DNA of 64,000 nt from Gp7-AA10 sp035636095. GTDB lineage: Bacteria; Acidobacteriota; Thermoanaerobaculia; Gp7-AA8. The stretch lies in the NCBI GenBank assembly GCA_035636095.1, contig DASPZU010000047.1, positions 27,068 through 91,067 on the forward strand, written 5' to 3'. Numbering within the stretch: the first letter of the stretch is position 1; each line of letters starts with the position of its first letter. Position numbers and translations under genes: made by a program. Below the pieces are notes generated by a model. That model was not told the DNA's origin, ran no database searches, and saw nothing but the letters and a program-made list of their open reading frames with translations. This document shows positions 58,412 through 64,000 of the stretch, in pieces.

Positions 58412-59098
58412 TCACATCTCCGATTCGAGCCGGAACTCCATCGTCGCCGGATCGACGGGCTCGTCGGCGTAGACGCGGAAGATGCAGCGTCCATCCCCGT
58501 TCTGAAACTTCTCTTCACGCGCGACGCGGAAGCCCAAAACCTTGGTCAGCGCATTCACGGAGATGCTGCACAGCGCAGGACGATTCATGGCGGTATTGAT
58601 GAACGGACAGTTTCGCTCGATGAGGCGATAGCCGCCTTCCACCTGCTCGACCGACATATGTGCATCGTCCTTCAGATACCAATCCTTCAAAACGACCAAT
58701 CGCTCCGGAAGCGGCAGGGCGCCGAGGGATTCGAAGAGGGTGATCTTGGCATTGGACATCTTCTCGAGGACGCGCTTCAGTGCCTCCGGACCAAGCACCT
58801 CCGAGATCGCGTCGATCATCGCGACGTTGAGCGCGTCGTACTGCTTCGGGAAGAGGTGGTCGCCGGCGTCAGTGAGGTTGTAGCTCGTGGCCGGGCGGCC
58901 CGTGCGGCCGCGCTCGCTCGAGCGCGTGACTTTCGCTTCGATCCAGCCTTCGCGCTGCAACTGCAGAAGCTGTTGGCGGACGGCCTCGCCGGTCAACTGC
59001 AGTTCCTCGGCGAGTTGCGCAATCGTCGATGCTCCTTGCCGCTTAAGGGCGAGCAGAATCGCCCGCCGGCTATCAGGAAGCTGGTCTACGGTGATGAT
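58412..59098 (-). CDS. Winged-helix regulator with probable Fe-S site (SufR-like)
   Basis: The 228-residue product has an N-terminal winged helix (RRAILLALKRQGASTIAQLAE, then GEAVRQQLLQLQREGWIEAK) and a C-terminal domain with cysteines ordered as in SufR-like sensors (NCPF, LCSIS, GRCIF). No ATG, GTG or TTG is in frame in front of the whole winged helix: the frame opens at a stop and the only candidates are two ATC codons (59098 and 59095) behind a GAGGAG box. The first in-frame TTG, at 58996, would cut off the first helices. So initiation at ATC is the likely reading, or the start codon is mutated. Confidence 0.8.
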   Translation of the reverse strand: MITVDQLPDSRRAILLALKRQGASTIAQLAEELQLTGEAVRQQLLQLQREGWIEAKVTRSSERGRTGRPATSYNLTDAGDHLFPKQYDALNVAMIDAISEVLGPEALKRVLEKMSNAKITLFESLGALPLPERLVVLKDWYLKDDAHMSVEQVEGGYRLIERNCPFINTAMNRPALCSISVNALTKVLGFRVAREEKFQNGDGRCIFRVYADEPVDPATMEFRLESEM

Positions 59099-59245
59099 GT
59101 CCGACTCCTCGTAAAAGTAACAACGATAAATGCGTATCTTGCCGGACTATTCCAATCAATCCCAAGGTTTTCTGGTGTCTCGCCCTAACGTAATACCAAA
59201 CTAATCGTCCAATCCTTCGTACTGAGGTGGGCAGGAGACCTCCAA

Positions 59246-60346
59246 ATGCGGAAGCTCTGGAAAACATTGCTGTTTTTGCTCGTCATTGCCGGCGCGAGCG
59301 CAGCTGTCTACGCACTGTCTCGCAGCGGAAAGAAGGGCAACGACGGCCCAAAGCTCGTCGACGTCACAACCGGATCGATCGTGGAAAAAGCGGTCGCGGT
59401 CGGGCAGATTCAGCCGCGTCAAAAGTTCCAGGTCAAGTCGAAGATCTCCGGAATCGTGCGGCGTGCCCTGATCCAGGTCGGCGATACGGTCAAGGCCGGC
59501 GATCCGCTCTTCGAGATCGGACCCGATCCGACACCGCTCGAAGTCACTGAAGTCGACCGCCAGGTTGATTCCGCCGAGGCTTCGTTCCGCCGGGCCGAAA
59601 CCGACTACAAGCGCGCGCAGGAGCTCTCGCGGTCCGGCGTCCTCCCGAAATCCGATCTCGATCAGAAGAAAGAAGCGTACGAGCTGGCTCGCGTCGCGCT
59701 AAGAAGGGCGCAACAGAATCGCGATCTCACGCGCAAAGGAAGGCTGACGCTCACCGGGACCGAGTCGATCATTCGCGCACCGGCCGCCGGAACGATCCTC
59801 ACCCGCGCGGTCAACCCCGGCGATCCGATCGTTCCTCTGACTTCCTATCAGCCGGGTACGGAGATGGCCACGGTCGCCGACATGCGCGATCTCATCTTCA
59901 AGGGGACCGTCGACGAGATCGACGTCGGCAAGCTCTCGGTCGGAATGACAACGCGGATCAAGGTCGGCGCGCTGCCCACCGATGTCGTCACCGGCCGCGT
60001 CTCGCGCATCGCGCCTCAGGCGCAGCAGAAGGAGGGTGCGACGCTGTTCGACGTCGAAGTCGAGCTCGACCCTGCCAACAAGATCACACTCCGCGCCGGC
60101 TACTCCGCAAACGCCGACGTGATCATCCGCGAGAAGAAGGACGTGCTCGTGATTCCGGAGCGCCTGGTGACTTTCGAGGATGGTGGAAAGAAAGCGACCG
60201 TTGAGTTGTCCGGCGGCGATCCAAAAGCAGCGGGCAAGAAAGTCGAGATCAAAACCGGCATTTCGGACGGCTTGAGCGTGGAGGTCGTGTCCGGCCTGAA
60301 GAAAGGCGATCGCGTCATCGAGAGGCCGCCAAAAGAAATCTCCTAG
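59246..60346 (+). CDS. HlyD/MacA-type membrane fusion protein
   Basis: The 366-residue product has an N-terminal membrane helix (residues 4-24) and then the MacA order: beta-barrel/lipoyl half (VKSKISGIVRRALIQVGDTV), an alpha hairpin (FRRAETDYKRAQELSRSG), the second lipoyl half (IIRAPAAGTILTRAV) and a C-terminal barrel. It is the first gene of a four-gene exporter. A GGAG box stands upstream of the ATG. Cargo is not known; homologous systems carry antibiotics, peptides or toxins. Confidence 0.92.
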   Translation: MRKLWKTLLFLLVIAGASAAVYALSRSGKKGNDGPKLVDVTTGSIVEKAVAVGQIQPRQKFQVKSKISGIVRRALIQVGDTVKAGDPLFEIGPDPTPLEVTEVDRQVDSAEASFRRAETDYKRAQELSRSGVLPKSDLDQKKEAYELARVALRRAQQNRDLTRKGRLTLTGTESIIRAPAAGTILTRAVNPGDPIVPLTSYQPGTEMATVADMRDLIFKGTVDEIDVGKLSVGMTTRIKVGALPTDVVTGRVSRIAPQAQQKEGATLFDVEVELDPANKITLRAGYSANADVIIREKKDVLVIPERLVTFEDGGKKATVELSGGDPKAAGKKVEIKTGISDGLSVEVVSGLKKGDRVIERPPKEIS

Positions 60347-60350
60347 GTCG

Positions 60351-61583
60351 ATGGTCACCCTCAAGGACGTTTTCAAACAACTCATCCGCGACGTGAAGAG
60401 TGAGAAGCTCCGCACGTTCCTCACCGTCTTCGGGATCGTGTGGGGAACGGTCGCGATCAGCCTCATGCTGGCCTTCGGCACCGGCCTGCACAAGCAGCTG
60501 GTGAAATCGACGGCCGGCCTCGGCGACCGCATCGTGATCGCCTGGCCGGGGCTGACATCGATTCCGCACGAAGGGCTCGGCAAGGGACGACGGATCCGCA
60601 TTCGCGACGACGATCTCAGGGTCGTGCGAGGCAATGTCGCCGGTCTGAGAGCGCTCTCGCCCGAGTATTCGACCAACATGCGCATCACGTACGGAACCAA
60701 GACGATGTCGGTCGACACCTCCGGTGTGGCGGCCGAATTCGGCGACATGCGCAATCAGATTCCGCAGTCTGGCGGACGGTTCATCGATGCCATCGACGTC
60801 AAGGAACAGCGCCGCGTCGTCTTTCTCGGCGACAAGCTGGCCACCGACATCTTCGGCGACAGTCCGGCCGTCGGAAAGATCACGCGTATCAATCAGTCGC
60901 CGTTTCTAGTCATCGGTGTGCTGCAGAAAAAAGATCAGGATTCCAGCTACAGCGGACCCGACAGCGGCAAGATGTTCATTCCGTCGACGACCTATCGGGC
61001 GCTCACCGGCGAGAAGTACGTTTCGAACTTCGTCTTCCGCGCCGAATCGGCGACCGACACCAAGGAGCTCATCAAACGCGTCAGCGCTGCCATGGGAAAA
61101 CGTTTGCGCTTTGATGCCAAGGACAAAGAAGCGCTTTCGATGTGGGACACCACGGAGCAGTTTCAATTCTTCGACGTCTTCATGCTGGCCTTCAATTCAT
61201 TTCTCGGAATCATCGGCGTCCTCACGCTGATCGTCGGCGGTATCGGTGTCTCGAACATCATGAACGTGGTGGTCGAAGAGCGCACCCGCGAGATCGGCAT
61301 CAAGATGGCCCTCGGCGCCAAGCAGAGCTGGATCCTCACCCAATTCTTGCTGGAGACTCTGCTGGTCACCTTCATCGGTGGCGCGATCGGGTTCGCGATC
61401 TCGCTCGCGGTTTGCGCCGTTTTCCCGAAGCTGGGATTCACAGAGTACGTGGGCGATCCGGTTGTTTCGCCGCTGGTGGCAGTGCTGACCGCGGTCGCAC
61501 TGGGCGTCGTCGGCCTGGTGGCGGGCTATTTTCCTGCGCGCGAGGCATCGCAGCTCGATCCCGTGGTGGCGATGAAGTTATGA
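60351..61583 (+). CDS. MacB-type permease (FtsX domain), first copy
   Basis: The 410-residue permease has one N-terminal membrane helix (FLTVFGIVWGTVAISLMLAFG), a large periplasmic MacB-core domain and three C-terminal helices with the FtsX fold (LIVGGIGVSNIMNVVVEERTREIGI). It lacks the fused ATPase of E. coli MacB, so the ATPase comes from the gene at 62865. It follows MacA by four bases. Confidence 0.92.
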   Translation: MVTLKDVFKQLIRDVKSEKLRTFLTVFGIVWGTVAISLMLAFGTGLHKQLVKSTAGLGDRIVIAWPGLTSIPHEGLGKGRRIRIRDDDLRVVRGNVAGLRALSPEYSTNMRITYGTKTMSVDTSGVAAEFGDMRNQIPQSGGRFIDAIDVKEQRRVVFLGDKLATDIFGDSPAVGKITRINQSPFLVIGVLQKKDQDSSYSGPDSGKMFIPSTTYRALTGEKYVSNFVFRAESATDTKELIKRVSAAMGKRLRFDAKDKEALSMWDTTEQFQFFDVFMLAFNSFLGIIGVLTLIVGGIGVSNIMNVVVEERTREIGIKMALGAKQSWILTQFLLETLLVTFIGGAIGFAISLAVCAVFPKLGFTEYVGDPVVSPLVAVLTAVALGVVGLVAGYFPAREASQLDPVVAMKL

Positions 61584-61599
61584 GGCCCGCTGAGTGCAC

Positions 61600-62856
61600 A
61601 TGAAGCGCGACTGGCACGTCATCCTGAATCTTTTTGCAAGCTCTTCGCGGCTGCAGAAAAAGCGCGCCTATCTCACCATCGCCGCGATCGCGTGGGGTAC
61701 GGTCGCGATTCTTCTCCTGCTCGCGTTCGGTGAAGGACTCAAACGTCAGCTCGATAAGAACCGCAGGTCGACCGGCGAGAACCTGGCCGTCATGTGGCCA
61801 GCCGTCACGACCAAAGCGTGGAAAGGCCTGCCGCCCGGCCGCCAGATTCGGCTTCGCATCGACGATCTCGACTTCATCCGCCAGCGCATGCCCGAACTGG
61901 CTGCGGTGCACGGCGAGATCGTGTCGTGGCGGACGGCCATCATGTACGGTCGGAAGACCGTCAATGGCCGCGTCATCGGAACCAATTTCGTCTACGGCGA
62001 AGATCGCAAGCATTATCCGCAGGCGGGTGGACGATTTTTCGGACCTGACGACGAGATCAATCGACGCCGAGTGGTGTTTCTCGGCAACGACATGGCCAAA
62101 GACATCTTCGGCGACGAGCCGCCAGTCGGGAAAACATTGCTTGTCAACAACGCGCCGTACACGGTCATCGGCGTGATGCAGAAGAAAACACAGATGGGCG
62201 TTTACGGCGGGCCCGACGCGAATCACGCCGTCATTCCAATCACGACTTTCCGCGCCCAGTTCGGCCGTGAACGATTGAACAATCTGGTCATCGAGACGCA
62301 GCGCCCGGAGGACATGAAGGGGGCGCTGAAGAAGCTGAATCAAGTCCTCGGACCGAAGTATGGCTACGACCCGACCGACGATCGCGCGCTCGCTACCTGG
62401 GACATGGTGAAGAGCTCGCAGGTCACCAAGAACATTCTGATCGGAATCCAGCTTTTCCTCGGAATCGTCGGCGCGCTCACGCTTCTCATCGGAGGGGTCG
62501 GCGTCGCGAACATCATGTACGCGGTCGTGAAAGAACGGACGCGCGAAATCGGCGTCAAGATGGCGCTGGGCGCGAGGCGGCGGTGGATCATCATGCCGTT
62601 CGTTCTGGAAGCGGTCGTCTATACCTTCATCGGCGGCGCGCTCGGCATCACCATCGCGAATGTGCTGGTGTCGCTCACCAGCTTCATCCCAATCGAAAAC
62701 AACAGAGTGATGTCGTTTCTCGGGCGGCCGACGCTCTCGCCGCAGATCGGCATCATCACCTCGGTAATTCTCGGCGTGATCGGCTTGCTGGCGGGCTACT
62801 TCCCGGCGCGACGGGCGGCCTCGGTCGATCCGGCAGCGACGCTGCGGTACGAATAG
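61600..62856 (+). CDS. MacB-type permease (FtsX domain), second copy
   Basis: The 418-residue protein has the same fold and motifs as its neighbour (LLIGGVGVANIMYAVVKERTREIGV, YFPARRAASVDPAATLRYE) but is clearly a diverged paralogue. Two adjacent permeases and one ATPase suggest a heterodimeric exporter. GTG 61594 is an alternative start two codons upstream. It lies 16 bases behind the first permease. Confidence 0.92.
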   Translation: MKRDWHVILNLFASSSRLQKKRAYLTIAAIAWGTVAILLLLAFGEGLKRQLDKNRRSTGENLAVMWPAVTTKAWKGLPPGRQIRLRIDDLDFIRQRMPELAAVHGEIVSWRTAIMYGRKTVNGRVIGTNFVYGEDRKHYPQAGGRFFGPDDEINRRRVVFLGNDMAKDIFGDEPPVGKTLLVNNAPYTVIGVMQKKTQMGVYGGPDANHAVIPITTFRAQFGRERLNNLVIETQRPEDMKGALKKLNQVLGPKYGYDPTDDRALATWDMVKSSQVTKNILIGIQLFLGIVGALTLLIGGVGVANIMYAVVKERTREIGVKMALGARRRWIIMPFVLEAVVYTFIGGALGITIANVLVSLTSFIPIENNRVMSFLGRPTLSPQIGIITSVILGVIGLLAGYFPARRAASVDPAATLRYE

Positions 62857-62864
62857 GAGACTGC

Positions 62865-63569
62865 ATGGGGACCAACGGCAACGGAACAATCATCAGCATG
62901 TCGGAGATCCGCAAGGTCTACGACACCGGCAAGGTGAAAGTCGAGGCGCTGAAGGGCGTCGATCTGCAGATTCACAAAGCCGAGATGGTCGCCATCGTCG
63001 GCCCTTCCGGCTCCGGCAAATCGACGCTCATGAATCTCATCGGCTGCCTCGACACGCCGACCTCCGGCGAATACGCGCTGGGCGGACAAAAAGTCGCCGG
63101 TGTCTCGCGCGACACACTGGCCGAGATCCGGAACAAGCGCGTCGGCTTCGTCTTTCAAAACTTCAATCTGCTGCCGCACATCTCGGCGCTCGAGAACGTC
63201 GAGATGCCGATGATGTTCGGCGGAATGCGGCCGGCCGAGCGCCGCGCCCGATCGAAGGAGTTGCTCGATCGCGTGGGCCTTGGTGACCGCGTCGATCACA
63301 AGCCGACCGAGCTATCTGGCGGTCAGATGCAGCGCGTCGCGATCGCGCGCGCACTGGCCATGACTCCCGACATCGTCCTGGCCGACGAGCCCACCGGCAA
63401 TCTCGATTCGACGTCCGGCAGCGACATCATGTCGATCTTCAGCGATCTGTGGAAACAGGGAAGCACGCTGATCATCATCACGCACGATCCGGCGCTGGCG
63501 CGGCGCGCCAGCCGGGTGGTTGAGATCCGCGACGGACGGATCACGTCCGATCACCCCGCCGCCGCTTAG
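62865..63569 (+). CDS. ABC exporter ATPase (MacB/LolD type)
   Basis: The 234-residue ATPase has Walker A GPSGSGKST, the LSGGQMQRVAIARAL signature and Walker B IVLADEP. It ends soon after the switch His region (ITHDPALARRASR), as in LolD-type partners of FtsX permeases. It powers the two preceding MacB-type proteins. The stop overlaps the convergent PilZ-gene stop by four bases. Confidence 0.94.
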   Translation: MGTNGNGTIISMSEIRKVYDTGKVKVEALKGVDLQIHKAEMVAIVGPSGSGKSTLMNLIGCLDTPTSGEYALGGQKVAGVSRDTLAEIRNKRVGFVFQNFNLLPHISALENVEMPMMFGGMRPAERRARSKELLDRVGLGDRVDHKPTELSGGQMQRVAIARALAMTPDIVLADEPTGNLDSTSGSDIMSIFSDLWKQGSTLIIITHDPALARRASRVVEIRDGRITSDHPAAA

Positions 63570-64000
63570 TGGCCGGTGGAGTTTGCGGTCAACGGCACTG
63601 CCAGCGCCATCACCAGCATTCGGAGGCGCGATTCGGAGTCGTCGTCGGCTGCCACGATTCGCAAACCGGTCTGATACGTGCCGTCATTGCCGGAGTTCGC
63701 GCGAACAATCTCGCATTGCAGCGTGATCGATCCGAAATCGGATTGGAACATCAGCTTGCACGACGCACCCACGTTCGGCGCCGTATGCTGCACGACGCCC
63801 AGACCGGTGATGGAAGCGTCAATCACGTACGCCGGCGAAGCTCCGAGATTCGTCCGAACCGGTTGCGGTAATGGAACGCGATCGTAGCGCCGGCGCTCGA
63901 CCAGAAGCTGTTTCTCGTTAATGTACAGCGGCCGGTCGCATTCGCCACAGCCGACGCGATGGCCCGTGCCGAAGTGTGAGCTCCCGCCATGGCCACACCA
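63566..64000 (-). CDS. PilZ-domain protein, 5' end outside the window
   Basis: The reverse frame is open from the right edge to TAA at 63566-63568, giving 144 visible residues. The first part has Cys and His in a ribbon-like order (CGHGG, then GCGECDRPLYINEK). It is followed by VERRRYDRVPLPQPVRTNL and a PilZ-type beta barrel (VIDASITGLGVV, later QTGLRIVAADDD). PilZ proteins bind cyclic di-GMP through an RxxxR plus (D/N)xSxxG pattern; here RRRYDR and DASITG fit. The start is not in the window. Confidence 0.75.
   Translation of the reverse strand, partial: WCGHGGSSHFGTGHRVGCGECDRPLYINEKQLLVERRRYDRVPLPQPVRTNLGASPAYVIDASITGLGVVQHTAPNVGASCKLMFQSDFGSITLQCEIVRANSGNDGTYQTGLRIVAADDDSESRLRMLVMALAVPLTANSTGH

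Overview
The window looks like chromosomal DNA of a GC-rich soil- or sediment-type bacterium, most plausibly an acidobacterium-like lineage. The pointers are a TonB-dependent receptor with an N-terminal carboxypeptidase-regulatory domain, an MglB/MglA pair, many long sensor proteins with TPR or HEAT repeats, MacB-type permeases in tandem, and many genes whose -10 box sits directly in front of the start codon. The phylum is an inference from gene content; no rRNA gene is present. Genes are densely packed, with many 4-base ATGA or TAATG overlaps, and no stretch over about 300 bases lacks a gene.

Region 1 (1-8.7 kb) is core information processing: tRNA-Arg(ACG), tadA, two tRNA-Ser genes, the SRP RNA, dnaX, ybaB, recR, then mglB, mglA, yvcK and glmU. 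The tadA-SRP RNA-dnaX-ybaB-recR order is a conserved bacterial arrangement. Region 2 (8.7-20.1 kb) holds an aspartyl-protease lipoprotein, a 1319-residue sigma-54 activator, an inositol-monophosphatase-like gene, a 3-methyladenine glycosylase, a frameshifted membrane gene, a TPR protein and an ECF sigma/anti-sigma/HEAT-repeat operon. Region 3 (20.1-25.6 kb) contains a DedA-rhodanese fusion interrupted by an in-frame UGA at an active-site cysteine position (candidate selenoprotein), a methyltransferase, a nucleotidyltransferase-fold protein, a phosphoesterase, an EgtB-like enzyme and superoxide dismutase.

Region 4 (25.6-37 kb) has a GH18/deacetylase/GT2 fusion, an ABC exporter, and a compact amidoligase cluster: esterase, ATP-grasp ligase, YbdK-type ligase, class I glutamine amidotransferase and a second ATP-grasp-like protein. 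The divergent esterase and the cluster share one TATA-like -10 region. Region 5 (37-45.3 kb) is a leftward operon (lipoprotein, OmpA, Tat-exported FAD oxidase, methyltransferase, membrane protein), a UdgX-type uracil glycosylase and a transporter/spermidine-synthase fusion. Region 6 (45.3-50.2 kb) is recA, an RluA-type gene, hslV and hslU, followed by a lower-GC island with an integrase-N-like protein, a HicA-like toxin and a convergent HicB-like antitoxin. Region 7 (50.2-64 kb) is a TetR-controlled ABC exporter, a TonB-dependent receptor, an aldehyde dehydrogenase, a winged-helix Fe-S type regulator, a MacA/MacB/MacB/ATPase exporter and a partial PilZ gene.

The window also carries three dispersed repeat families, some of them inside reading frames: heptamer-based hairpins, CCCCTCACC palindromes, and CTGAGCG-type hairpins.
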